A program made the translations under genes and the position numbers. From Novosphingobium rosa NBRC 15208 (GTDB taxonomy: Bacteria; Pseudomonadota; Alphaproteobacteria; Sphingomonadales; Sphingomonadaceae), in NCBI RefSeq assembly GCF_001598555.1, contig NZ_BCZE01000078.1:1-34681 (forward strand): a stretch of DNA of 34,681 bases. The letters are read 5' to 3'. Positions within the stretch are counted from its first letter, which is position 1. Each line of letters opens with the position of its first letter. Of this stretch, positions 7,697 to 16,181 are shown piece by piece. The notes beneath the pieces are model-generated. The model saw only the letters and a list, made by a program, of their open reading frames with translations, did not search any database and had not been told where the DNA came from.

Positions 7697-7724
7697 AAAG
7701 GGGCAGGATTTCTCCCGCCCCTTT
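7697..7724 (-). terminator. Intrinsic terminator of rho
   Basis: Read on the minus strand after the rho stop, a stem of GGGGC/GCCCC, extended by GGA/TCC across one unpaired position and by AAA/TTT at the base, is followed by TTTTTT (complement of 7694-7699). Its foot shares an 18-base stretch, CCCTGAATCAAAAAAGGG (7685-7702), with the clpA terminator. Confidence 0.85.
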
Positions 7725-7748
7725 CCTGAATCTGAGACCTGATGAATC

Positions 7749-9005
<1,257 letters not shown>

Positions 9006-9113
9006 AAATAATTTCCGCAAGGAGGTTTTCGGCCGGCGGGTCCATCGGGCCTGGAGAAGGCGGACCTTTTGCACGCTATGCTCGCGCGCAAACCATTGCC
9101 GGTGAGGGCTTAG

Positions 9114-9142
9114 CGCATATTCTTTTCGCGCTTGGCCGTCAA
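9114..9142 (-). promoter_or_regulatory. Candidate sigma-70-type promoter for rho
   Basis: On the minus strand TTGACG (complement of 9137-9142) is separated by exactly 17 bases from TATGCG (complement of 9114-9119). Transcription would start near 9107 and leave a leader of about 100 nt before the rho ATG. The -35 is good and the -10 is weak. Confidence 0.45.
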
Positions 9143-9190
9143 CGGAATGGCGGTGGGTGGAAGGGATTTGAAGGGAGATTGAAAAGAGAA

Positions 9191-9416
9191 ATGCGAGGGC
9201 CATCGCCCTCGCGCTCCCTTTAATGTCTGCGTTGCGCCAAGGGCTCAGCCGCAGAGCAACGTCGCCGCGCCGCAGGCAGGGCATGATAGCTCAGCGTCAA
9301 AGAGTTAAAGCCTGCGGCGCCAGCAGATGGAGAGCCAAGGCGCAACGATGCGGTGCTCCTGCCCTATCGCCGGAAGACGTCATGGGAGCACGAGGGGTAA
9401 CCCCCTCGCATCTTCC
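9191..9416. repeat. Intergenic repeat element copy 3 (A end left, B end right)
   Basis: This copy fills most of the gap between the rho promoter region and the hemJ stop. The A-end hairpin is GCGAGGGC (9193-9200), CATC, GCCCTCGC (9205-9212), then GCTCCCTTTAATGTCTGC. The inner repeat is GCGCCGCAGGC (9267-9277) and GCCTGCGGCGC (9310-9320). The B end is CGGAAGACGTCATGGGAGC, then hairpin CGAGGGG (9391-9397), TAAC, CCCCTCG (9402-9408) and ATCTTCC. The rest of the 423-bp gap holds the rho leader and candidate promoter. Confidence 0.88.
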
Positions 9417-9428
9417 TACTTCAAAATC

Positions 9429-9872
9429 TTAAAACGGCCGCACAATCACCAAAATCACGATAATCGCCGCAGCCACTCCCGGCACCTCGTTGAGCAAACG
9501 CAGAGTCTTCCCCGGCAGCTTGCGGTCGCCCTTGGCCAGACCCTTGGCATAGCCCGCCAACCACACGTGATAGCCCGTCAGCACCAGCACCATCGCCAGC
9601 TTGGCGTGGAACCAGCCTTGCGAGAAGGCGCCCACCGTATGGGCCAGCAGCAGCCCGAAGACCCACACGGCCACCAGCGAGGGCCACATGATGATCTTGA
9701 GCAGCTTGCTCTCGCGGTCGATCCAGCGGCGCTCTTCCTCGGTGCCGGGCAGGTTTTCCTGATGGTAGACGAAATAGCGCGGCAGCATGAAAAGCCCCGC
9801 CATCCAGAAGATGACGAAGATGATATGGCCGGCCTTAAGCCAGGCGTAGGTCATCGAGAGTATCCAATCCAT
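9429..9872 (-). CDS. hemJ: Protoporphyrinogen IX oxidase HemJ
   Basis: HemJ is the membrane-bound enzyme that oxidises protoporphyrinogen IX to protoporphyrin IX in many bacteria lacking HemG or HemY. The 147-residue protein has four predicted membrane helices (about 10-30, 58-77, 86-106 and 130-146). It also has the family residues LKAGHIIFVIFWMAGLF (His16), PRYFVYH and KLLKIIMWPS. The length is normal. It lies 15 bases downstream of hemE, so two heme-pathway enzymes are probably cotranscribed. Repeat copy 3 follows its stop and may end the transcript. Confidence 0.94.
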   Translation of the reverse strand: MDWILSMTYAWLKAGHIIFVIFWMAGLFMLPRYFVYHQENLPGTEEERRWIDRESKLLKIIMWPSLVAVWVFGLLLAHTVGAFSQGWFHAKLAMVLVLTGYHVWLAGYAKGLAKGDRKLPGKTLRLLNEVPGVAAAIIVILVIVRPF

Positions 9873-9887
9873 ACAGGCCTATATAGG

Positions 9888-10913
9888 TTATCGGTGCCAG
9901 TTGCGCACCACCTGAAGCAACTGTTCGACGTGCGCAAGGGGCGTCGTCTGGCCGATGCCATGGCCCAGGTTGAAGACATGGGGGCGGTCGGCAAAGGCCT
10001 CCAGCACCTCGATGGTGCGCTTTTCCAGCTGTTCGCCGCCTGAAAGCAGCAGCAGTGGGTCGAGATTGCCTTGCACCGGCATGCCTGCGGGAAGTTCGCG
10101 CGCGGCCCAGAGCGGGTCGATGGTTTCATCCACGCCCACGGCATTCACGCCGGTTTCGCGCGCATAAGCCGCCAGCTTCTCGCCGGAACCCTTTGGGAAG
10201 CCGATCACGGGCACATCGGGGTGCAGCGCCTGAATTCGCGCGGCAATTGCGGCGTTGGGGGCAATCACCCAGCGCTCGTATTCACGCGGGGCCAGACTGC
10301 CTGCCCAACTGTCGAACAGCTGCACCGCCTCGGCGCCGGCTTTGATCTGGCCATCGAGATACTCAACGGTCACCTCGATGATGGCATCGATGATCGCCTG
10401 GAAGGCCTCAGGATCGCGGTAAGCATAGGCGCGGGTCTCATGCTGGTCCCTGCTGCCCTCGCCATTCACCATGTACGTAGCGACCGTCCAGGGGCTTCCT
10501 GCAAAGCCCAGCATAGTCACCTCTTCCTTCAGCGAGGCTCTGACCAGACGCACCGTCTCGTAGATGGGCAGCAGACGGTCTGGAACCCCCTGCAAAGCCT
10601 GCAAGCTGTGATCCACAAGCCGGGGTGAGAGATGAGGCCCTTCGCCCGCGAGAAACGCCAGATCCTGACCCATCGCATAAGGCACGATCAGAATGTCCGA
10701 AAACAGGATCGCGCCATCGAAGCCGAAACGGCGCAGAGGCTGCAAGGTGATCTCCGCTGCTGCCTCGCTGTCATAGACCAGCGGCAGGAACCCGCCCTTC
10801 TCCGCGCGAAGCGCGCGATATTCAGGAAGATAACGCCCGGCTTGCCGCATCAGCCAGATGGGACGGCGAGAGAGGTTCTCTCCTTTGAGGGTGGCGAGCA
10901 AAGGACCGGGCAT
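9888..10913 (-). CDS. hemE: Uroporphyrinogen decarboxylase HemE
   Basis: HemE removes the four acetate carboxyls of uroporphyrinogen III to give coproporphyrinogen III. The 341-residue product has the N-terminal signature RRPIWLMRQAGRYLPEYR with the substrate-binding arginines, FSDILIVPYAMGQDL with the key Asp, and GFAGSPWTVATYM. It ends normally near HVEQLLQVVRNWHR. It is the last minus-strand gene before the proposed origin, and hemE beside the origin is the arrangement in Caulobacter and Rickettsia. Downstream hemJ belongs to the same pathway, and hemB lies 8.6 kb away on the other arm. Confidence 0.97.
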   Translation of the reverse strand: MPGPLLATLKGENLSRRPIWLMRQAGRYLPEYRALRAEKGGFLPLVYDSEAAAEITLQPLRRFGFDGAILFSDILIVPYAMGQDLAFLAGEGPHLSPRLVDHSLQALQGVPDRLLPIYETVRLVRASLKEEVTMLGFAGSPWTVATYMVNGEGSRDQHETRAYAYRDPEAFQAIIDAIIEVTVEYLDGQIKAGAEAVQLFDSWAGSLAPREYERWVIAPNAAIAARIQALHPDVPVIGFPKGSGEKLAAYARETGVNAVGVDETIDPLWAARELPAGMPVQGNLDPLLLLSGGEQLEKRTIEVLEAFADRPHVFNLGHGIGQTTPLAHVEQLLQVVRNWHR

Positions 10914-11259
10914 TGTGAGTCATTCCTGATCAAAGAGGATTCATGAAAGGATGATGAAGGTTGTTGGGCCTGTGGATAGCGGGAATTACGGGCATCTGCC
11001 TGAATTATGCCGGGCTGAACAGAGCAAAGCGATCTGCGACTCCGTGACTCCGATCGTCAAGGAATCCTTATGCGCACTATCCCCAGCCTGTGGGTAACAC
11101 TGCCCACATGTGCGCAGGGCCCGGATTGAGTCCGGGTTAGCGGGGGTGGACTCTATCCCCCATTTTGTCGGTTCTCCTGTCCTGCCGTTTATGCCAAGGG
11201 ATATCCACAAGGGCTGATGGCCCGCATTCGTTTCTCCCCAGCACTTTGGCTTGTTGTTT
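10914..11259. other. oriC: Probable chromosomal replication origin (oriC)
   Basis: This 346-bp gap lies between divergent hemE and ppsR. It has three DnaA-box-like 9-mers, each one mismatch from TTATCCACA: CTATCCACA (complement of 10971-10979), TTACCCACA (complement of 11089-11097) and ATATCCACA (11201-11209). It holds four GANTC methylation sites (10938, 11046, 11128 and 11149). The stretch 10921-10970 is comparatively AT-rich for this GC-rich DNA. A small hairpin CCCGGA/TCCGGG (11120-11136) encloses one GANTC. Genes run away from it on both sides. Known biology: the Caulobacter origin lies between hemE and the RP001-type gene. No perfect DnaA box or paired CtrA site was seen in the gap. Confidence 0.72.
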
Positions 11260-12105
11260 ATGAACCGCCTGCATCTGCATCTCCTCTCGGATTCTACTGG
11301 CGAAACGCTGGAAATGATCGCCAAGGCGGCGCTCGCCCAGTTTGAGGATGTGGAGGTCAACCGCCATTTCTGGCCGATGGTGCGCAGCCAAGCGCATCTC
11401 GACCGGGTGATGGGCGATATCGCGGCCAATCCGGGGCTGGTGCTCTATACAATGGTCAGCCACGACATCCGCCGCATGCTGGAGGACCGTTGCCTGGCGA
11501 TGAGCCTGCCCGCCGTGCCGGTGCTGGATTCCGTCACTGATGCGCTGGGCAATATGCTGGGGCAGCAGGCGAAGGGGCGCCCGGGCAAGCAGCATATTCT
11601 GGACGCGGCCTATTTCGCCCGCGTGGATGCGATTCACTTTTCCATCGCTCATGACGATGGCCTCAACTGGGAAAACTGGGAAGAGGCCGATATCGTGCTG
11701 GCGGGTGTCTCGCGCAGTTCGAAAACGCCGACCAGCATTTATCTGGCCAACCGCGGCTATAAGGTGGCGAATATCCCCATCGTGGTGGAAAGCCCGCCGC
11801 CCGCGCTGCTCTTCGGCCTGCGATCGCCTTTGGTTGTGGGGCTGACGACCGCGCCGGAACGTCTGGTTCAGGTGCGCCGCAACCGCCTGCTCTCGATGAA
11901 TCAGCAGGCCGAGACTTCCTATGTGGATGTGGAAAGGGTGAAGACCGAGCTGCTCTACGCCCGTCGCATGTTTGCCGACAATGGTTGGCCGGTGATCGAC
12001 GTCACCCGCCGCTCGATTGAGGAAACCGCCGCCGCGATCATTTCGCTGCTCAAGGATCGCAGTGCCCAGACCGTGGGCGCACAGGCCGGAAACCGCCCGA
12101 TATGA
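11260..12105 (+). CDS. ppsR: Pyruvate, phosphate dikinase/PEP synthase regulatory protein (DUF299)
   Basis: This family is a bifunctional ADP-dependent kinase and phosphate-dependent pyrophosphorylase that inactivates or reactivates PPDK or PEP synthase by phosphorylating a threonine near its catalytic histidine. The 281-residue protein has HLLSDSTGETLEMIAKAAL at the start and the P-loop-like GVSRSSKTPTS (149-159), both diagnostic. Which dikinase is the target cannot be told from here. A TTG at 11251 is in frame, but the ATG at 11260 gives the usual start MNRLHLHLLSDSTGET. No strong ribosome-binding site is seen. It is the first gene to the right of the proposed origin and overlaps maf by four bases. 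Confidence 0.93.
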   Translation: MNRLHLHLLSDSTGETLEMIAKAALAQFEDVEVNRHFWPMVRSQAHLDRVMGDIAANPGLVLYTMVSHDIRRMLEDRCLAMSLPAVPVLDSVTDALGNMLGQQAKGRPGKQHILDAAYFARVDAIHFSIAHDDGLNWENWEEADIVLAGVSRSSKTPTSIYLANRGYKVANIPIVVESPPPALLFGLRSPLVVGLTTAPERLVQVRRNRLLSMNQQAETSYVDVERVKTELLYARRMFADNGWPVIDVTRRSIEETAAAIISLLKDRSAQTVGAQAGNRPI

Positions 12106-12698
12106 TTGATACTGTTCCTCTGGTGCTGGCGTCGAAAAGCGCTTCACGCCGCGCCATGCTGACCGCTGCTGGCGTGCCTTACACGATTCAGCCTGCCGAC
12201 GTGGATGAGCGCGCGCTTGAATCCGCGCTGGCCGATGCAGCGCCTGCCGAAGTGGCGCTGGCTCTGGCCGAGGCCAAGGCTCTGGCCGTCTCCGAAAGCG
12301 AGCGCGATGCTTTGGTGCTGGGCAGTGACTCGCTGGTGGTGGTCGAGGGCCGCCGCTTCGACAAACCCACCAGCCGTGAGAATGCTGCTGATCATCTGCG
12401 CTTCTTCTCGGGCAAGGTGATGGAACTGCATTCCGGCGCGGCTTTGGCTCGTGCGGGGCAGATTGTGTGGGCCCATGGCGAAGTGGCCAAGCTGCATGTG
12501 CGCCTGCTGGATGAGGCTTTCATCACCCAGTATCTCGACGCCGAATGGCCCGAAGTGGCCGGATGTGTCGGTGTATTCCGTGTGGAAGGGCTGGGGATAA
12601 ACCTGTTTGAATCTGTGGAAGGCAGCCATTTCACGGTGCTGGGTATGCCTTTGCTGCCAGTGCTGGGAGCCTTGCGGACTCAAAGGGTTATCGCATGA
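12102..12698 (+). CDS. maf: Maf-family nucleoside triphosphate pyrophosphatase
   Basis: Maf proteins hydrolyse non-canonical or modified nucleoside triphosphates to the monophosphate and pyrophosphate and act as house-cleaning enzymes. The 198-residue product starts LVLASKSASRRAMLTAAG, matching the (S/A)xSxRR substrate-binding signature. It has LGSDSLVVVEGRRFDKP (catalytic Asp region), then HLRFFSGKVMELHSG. The middle and C-terminal GVFRVEGLGINLFESVEGS are typical. The subtype is not certain from sequence alone. It overlaps ppsR and aroE by four bases (ATGA) on both sides, which indicates a coupled operon. Confidence 0.92.
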   Translation: MIDTVPLVLASKSASRRAMLTAAGVPYTIQPADVDERALESALADAAPAEVALALAEAKALAVSESERDALVLGSDSLVVVEGRRFDKPTSRENAADHLRFFSGKVMELHSGAALARAGQIVWAHGEVAKLHVRLLDEAFITQYLDAEWPEVAGCVGVFRVEGLGINLFESVEGSHFTVLGMPLLPVLGALRTQRVIA

Positions 12699-13522
12699 CT
12701 CTCCCCTACGCAGAGGTGATCGGAGACCCCATCGCCCAGTCCAAATCGCCAATTATCCACAAGCACTGGCTGAGCGCGCTGGGTCTGCAGGGCGATTACC
12801 GCCACGCCCATGTCACCGCACAGGCCCTGCCCGCCTATATCGCGGCCCGCCGCCAGGATGAAAACTGGCGCGGCTGCAACGTCACCATGCCGCATAAGCA
12901 GACCGTGATGCCCCTGCTCGATGCGCTGGACCCGCTGGCCGAACAGGTTGGCGCGGTGAACACGGTGGTGCGCGGCAAGGATGGCCGGCTGACTGGTTAC
13001 AACACCGATGCTCGCGGGAGCTTTGAGCCCCTGCTGCCGTATCTTGTTGATCTCCCGCGCCGGATTGTGTTGCTGGGCAATGGCGGCGCTGCACGGGCGA
13101 TCCTGGCTGCTTTGACAGGCGCCGGGCAATCCGTAACCTTGGCTGCCCGTAACACCGAAAAGGCGCGTGCGCTGGCCGATGAGCTGGCGCCTGACGCGGC
13201 GGTTACCGATCTGGCGCGTTTCGCGCAGCCGGGGGTGGGTGATGTCGATCTCCTGATCAATGCCAGCCCGCTCGGCATGGTTGGCAATCCTCCTCTCGCC
13301 TTCGATCTTACCCATCTTTCCGAGCAGGCGGTGGTCTTCGACATCGTCACCGCGCCGCTGGAAACGCGCTTGCTGCAAGCGGCCTGCGCGGCTGGATTGG
13401 TGACCATCGACGGCCTAGCCATGCTGATCGAGCAGGCCGTGATGGCCTTCGCCCTTTTCTTCGGCGAGCTTCCTCCACGCGACGATGGCGATGCCGCCTT
13501 GCGCGCTTTGCTGACGGCATGA
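12695..13522 (+). CDS. aroE: Shikimate dehydrogenase
   Basis: AroE reduces 3-dehydroshikimate to shikimate with NADPH in aromatic amino acid synthesis. The 275-residue product has the substrate-binding SKS (16-18), the catalytic lysine in GCNVTMPHK (Lys68), Asp105 in GYNTDARG, and the nucleotide-binding GNGGAARA (128-135). The C-terminal segment has LLIEQAVMAFALFFGE. It overlaps maf and coaE by four bases each. A perfect DnaA box (TTATCCACA, 12753-12761) lies within its coding sequence, at the codons for residues IIHKH, 1.5 kb from the proposed origin. Confidence 0.97.
   Translation: MTLPYAEVIGDPIAQSKSPIIHKHWLSALGLQGDYRHAHVTAQALPAYIAARRQDENWRGCNVTMPHKQTVMPLLDALDPLAEQVGAVNTVVRGKDGRLTGYNTDARGSFEPLLPYLVDLPRRIVLLGNGGAARAILAALTGAGQSVTLAARNTEKARALADELAPDAAVTDLARFAQPGVGDVDLLINASPLGMVGNPPLAFDLTHLSEQAVVFDIVTAPLETRLLQAACAAGLVTIDGLAMLIEQAVMAFALFFGELPPRDDGDAALRALLTA
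12753..12761 (+). promoter_or_regulatory. Perfect DnaA box within aroE
   Basis: TTATCCACA is the consensus high-affinity DnaA box and is the only perfect copy I found in the origin neighbourhood. It may be chance within the SPIIHKHW codons, or an accessory DnaA-titration site about 1.5 kb from oriC. Confidence 0.4.
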
Positions 13523-14115
13523 GCCGCCCTTTCGTCCTCGGGCTGACGGGCTCGATCGGCATGGGCAAATCGGCGGTGGCATCGATGATGGAGGAGATCG
13601 GCGTGCCGGTCTTCGACGCCGATGCGCAGGTCCGCCTGATGCAGGGCCCGGATGGCGTGTTGCTGCCCGCCATCGAGGCGGCCTTCCCCGGCACCACCGG
13701 CCCCGATGGCGTAGACCGCGCGAAGCTGGGCGCGGCGGTTTTCGGCGACGATGCGGCGCTGGCCAGACTCGAGGCCATCGTCCATCCCGCCGTCGCCAAG
13801 GCACGTGTGCGTTTCCTCAAAGATCACGCCGCCGCGCCACTGGTGGTCTATGATATTCCGCTGCTCTTCGAAAAAACGGGCCAGGCGGGAGTCGATGCCG
13901 TTGCGGTCGTTTCCGCCCCTGCCGAAGCGCAGCGCGAACGCGTGCTGGCCCGCCCCGGCATGACCGCGGAAAAATTCGCGCAAATCCTCGCCCGGCAGAT
14001 GCCCGATGCGGAAAAACGCTCTCTTGCCAATCATATCATCGACACCGGCACGAGCCTTGCGGAGACCCGCGCGCAGGTCGTGGCGCTGATCGAACGGCTG
14101 AGCCCAACACGATAA
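13519..14115 (+). CDS. coaE: Dephospho-CoA kinase
   Basis: CoaE phosphorylates the 3'-hydroxyl of dephospho-CoA, the last step of coenzyme A synthesis. The 198-residue protein has the P-loop GSIGMGKS (11-18) and the family segments VFDADAQVRLM, HPAV and YDIPLLFEKTG. The LID-like region follows (RERVLARPGMTAEKFAQILARQMP, including the conserved Arg residues). It ends near HIIDTGTSLAETRAQV. The length is normal. It starts inside the aroE stop (ATGA) and is the last gene of the ppsR-maf-aroE-coaE overlap chain; dnaQ follows after 54 bases. Confidence 0.96.
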   Translation: MSRPFVLGLTGSIGMGKSAVASMMEEIGVPVFDADAQVRLMQGPDGVLLPAIEAAFPGTTGPDGVDRAKLGAAVFGDDAALARLEAIVHPAVAKARVRFLKDHAAAPLVVYDIPLLFEKTGQAGVDAVAVVSAPAEAQRERVLARPGMTAEKFAQILARQMPDAEKRSLANHIIDTGTSLAETRAQVVALIERLSPTR

Positions 14116-14169
14116 TAAAAGCGTCACAACCCCTTGTAAGCGGGCCTCGGCAGGACGATAGTCGAGGGA

Positions 14170-14862
14170 ATGAGAGAGATTGTTTTCGACACTGAAACCA
14201 CCGGACTCGACCCCAAAACAGGGGACAGACTCGTGGAAATCGGCTGTGTGGAAATGGTCAACCGGGTGCAGACCGGCGTCACATTTCACCAATATTTCAA
14301 CCCTCAGCGCGATATGCCCGCCGAGGCCGAGAGGGTTCACGGCCTTTCCGAAGCCTTCCTTGCGGACAAGCCCCTGTTCAAGGATGAGGCGCAGGCCTTC
14401 CTCGACTTTATCGGCGACTCGCCGATGGTCGCGCATAACGCCGGATTCGACTTCGGATTCATCAACAATGAGCTGACGATGGTGGGTCTGCCCATCGTCG
14501 ATGCCAGCCGTATGGTCGATACGGTGCGCATCGCGCGCGCCAGGCATCCCGGCGCGAAAAACTCGCTCGATGCGCTCTGCACGCGCTACGGCATCGATCG
14601 CAGCCACCGCACCAAGCATGGCGCGCTGCTCGACGCCGAGCTGCTGGCGCAGGTCTATGTCGAACTGCTGGGTGGCCGCCAGATCGGTCTGGAACTTGCC
14701 GCCGAGCAGGGACTTGTTGAATCCACCATCGTGGAAACCACTGTGAACACGCGGGAAAGGGTTTCGCGCCCCGCCCGCCCTCACCATGCCAGCGAAGCGG
14801 AATTGGCCGCTCACGCGAAGTTTTTGGAGTCGATCAAAACACCGCTTTGGCTTTCAGACTAA
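14170..14862 (+). CDS. dnaQ: DNA polymerase III epsilon subunit (proofreading exonuclease)
   Basis: DnaQ is the 3'-5' proofreading exonuclease of the replicative polymerase. The 230-residue product has ExoI DTETTG (7-12, catalytic Asp7 and Glu9), ExoII HNAGFDFGF (89-97, Asp94) and ExoIII HGALLDAELLAQVY (His150, Asp155). These complete the DEDDh active site. The C-terminal tail after about 190 is expected to bind the alpha subunit. The start follows GAGGGA at short spacing. The 54-base gap after coaE leaves room for its own promoter. The neighbourhood coaE-dnaQ next to the origin is typical of alphaproteobacteria. Confidence 0.97.
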   Translation: MREIVFDTETTGLDPKTGDRLVEIGCVEMVNRVQTGVTFHQYFNPQRDMPAEAERVHGLSEAFLADKPLFKDEAQAFLDFIGDSPMVAHNAGFDFGFINNELTMVGLPIVDASRMVDTVRIARARHPGAKNSLDALCTRYGIDRSHRTKHGALLDAELLAQVYVELLGGRQIGLELAAEQGLVESTIVETTVNTRERVSRPARPHHASEAELAAHAKFLESIKTPLWLSD

Positions 14863-14898
14863 GAACGAATTCCCAACAACAGAACAGGAGTCAGGACC

Positions 14899-15468
14899 AT
14901 GGACATTCGCGTTTCCGGCCATCAGATGGAAACCGGCGAAGCGCTGCGGGTCCACGTCGAGGACCGGCTGAACACCATCACGGACAAGCACTTCAACAAG
15001 GCGCTGTCTTCCGTGGTGACCTTCGGCAAGGCGCCCGGCGGTTCGTTCCGATGCGATATCGTGACTCATGTGCGCCAGGGACTCATCCTGAAAGGCGCCG
15101 GCATCGCCCATGATGCGCATCAGAGCCTGGATGCGGCCGCCATCAAGATCGAAACCCAGCTGCGCCGCTACAAGAAGCGCCTGAACGATCGCCATGAGCA
15201 GGCCAGCCATGCCGTGCAGGCGCAGGAAGCGGCCTACACCATCTTCGAGGAACCCATCCATGAAGAGGGCGAAGAGGTCACCGCCGAGGCTCCTCTGGTC
15301 ATCGCCGAGCTGCGCGTGGACGTGCCCGAAGCGACGGTTTCTGATGCGGTGATGATGCTGGATCTGCGCAACACCAATGCCTTGCTGTTCAAAAATGCTG
15401 GCACCGGCAAGCATAATATGGTCTATCGACGGGGTGATGGCTCGATCGGCTGGGTCGAACCGTCGTAA
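14899..15468 (+). CDS. hpf: Long-form ribosome hibernation promoting factor
   Basis: Long HPF binds the 30S decoding centre and dimerises 70S ribosomes into inactive 100S particles. The 189-residue protein has the N-terminal S30AE/RaiA domain (MDIRVSGHQMETGEALRVHV through roughly residue 105). A charged linker (EEPIHEEGEEVTAEAP) follows, then a C-terminal dimerisation domain (about 133-189) with EATVSDAVMMLDLRNTNALL and NMVYRRGDGSIGWVEP. The two-domain length marks it as the long form. An AGGAG site upstream fixes the ATG. ptsN follows after 250 bases. hpf and ptsN are also neighbours in many proteobacteria beside rpoN, but rpoN is not present here. Confidence 0.94.
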   Translation: MDIRVSGHQMETGEALRVHVEDRLNTITDKHFNKALSSVVTFGKAPGGSFRCDIVTHVRQGLILKGAGIAHDAHQSLDAAAIKIETQLRRYKKRLNDRHEQASHAVQAQEAAYTIFEEPIHEEGEEVTAEAPLVIAELRVDVPEATVSDAVMMLDLRNTNALLFKNAGTGKHNMVYRRGDGSIGWVEPS

Positions 15469-15546
15469 CAGACGAAACGCGTCGCTGCCCTGTCGGCTGC
15501 GGCGGGGTTAGTGGCCTTTCATGGAAGGGCGCGCGTCTGGTTGTGG

Positions 15547-15573
15547 CGAGTACCCAGCTTTAACGAGTACTCG
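15547..15573. repeat. Small direct/inverted repeat between hpf and ptsN
   Basis: CGAGTAC at 15547-15553 recurs at 15564-15570. The second copy is part of a perfect palindrome CGAGTACTCG (15564-15573), so the first copy can also pair with GTACTCG. It is the only ordered structure I see in the 250-bp hpf-ptsN gap (15469-15718). It could be an operator or a 5'-leader hairpin of ptsN. Confidence 0.4.
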
Positions 15574-15718
15574 GCATGACCTGATGCGCGATCTTCCGTG
15601 TTTTACGCGGGATAGCATGCATGCCAAACGCCTTTGCGTGTTCCAGCGAAACAAGCTATCGCCCCGCCCGACCCGACCAATCGGCGACGGGCATGATAAG
15701 GCAAGTTGAAGATTGGCG

Positions 15719-16180
15719 ATGACAGCGCTGTTCACGCTCATGCCGGAGGCGGTCGGCACCATTTCGGCTGACAGCAAATCCGCCATCATCGAGCATCTCT
15801 CCGGGCGTTTCGCCAGCGTTTACGCGCTGGACGAGGCCGAAGTTCGCGACCGTATCGAGGAGCGCGAAAAGCTGGGCAGCACCGGCTTCGGGCGCGGTGT
15901 GGCCATTCCCCATGCGCGCATGCCCGATCTGGGCCGCCCGGTGGCAGTGGTGCTGCGGCTGGAATCGCCGGTGGCCTTCGAATCCGCCGACGATATGCCG
16001 GTGGACATCGTTTTCGGCCTGCTTTCGCCCGAACAGGCGGGGGCGGTGCATCTCCATGCGCTGGCGGCGATCAGCCGCATGATGCGCGACGACAAGATGC
16101 ATGAGGCCCTGAACGACGCTCCCAGCGACGAGGCGCTCTATGCTCTCCTCGCCAACGTTCTCGACCGCGACGCGGCGTAA
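15719..16180 (+). CDS. ptsN: Nitrogen-type PTS phosphocarrier EIIA-Ntr (PtsN)
   Basis: PtsN is the terminal phosphocarrier of the regulatory PTS-Ntr (PtsP-NPr-PtsN), which links nitrogen and carbon status to potassium handling and other targets. The 153-residue product is a PTS EIIA type-2 domain. GRGVAIPHARMP carries the phosphorylated His65, and DIVFGLLSPEQAGAVHLHALA follows. A TTG two codons earlier is in frame, but the ATG at 15719 is preferred; neither has a strong ribosome-binding site. Other PTS genes are not in the window. The thioesterase gene starts one base after its stop. Confidence 0.93.
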   Translation: MTALFTLMPEAVGTISADSKSAIIEHLSGRFASVYALDEAEVRDRIEEREKLGSTGFGRGVAIPHARMPDLGRPVAVVLRLESPVAFESADDMPVDIVFGLLSPEQAGAVHLHALAAISRMMRDDKMHEALNDAPSDEALYALLANVLDRDAA

Positions 16181-16181
16181 G

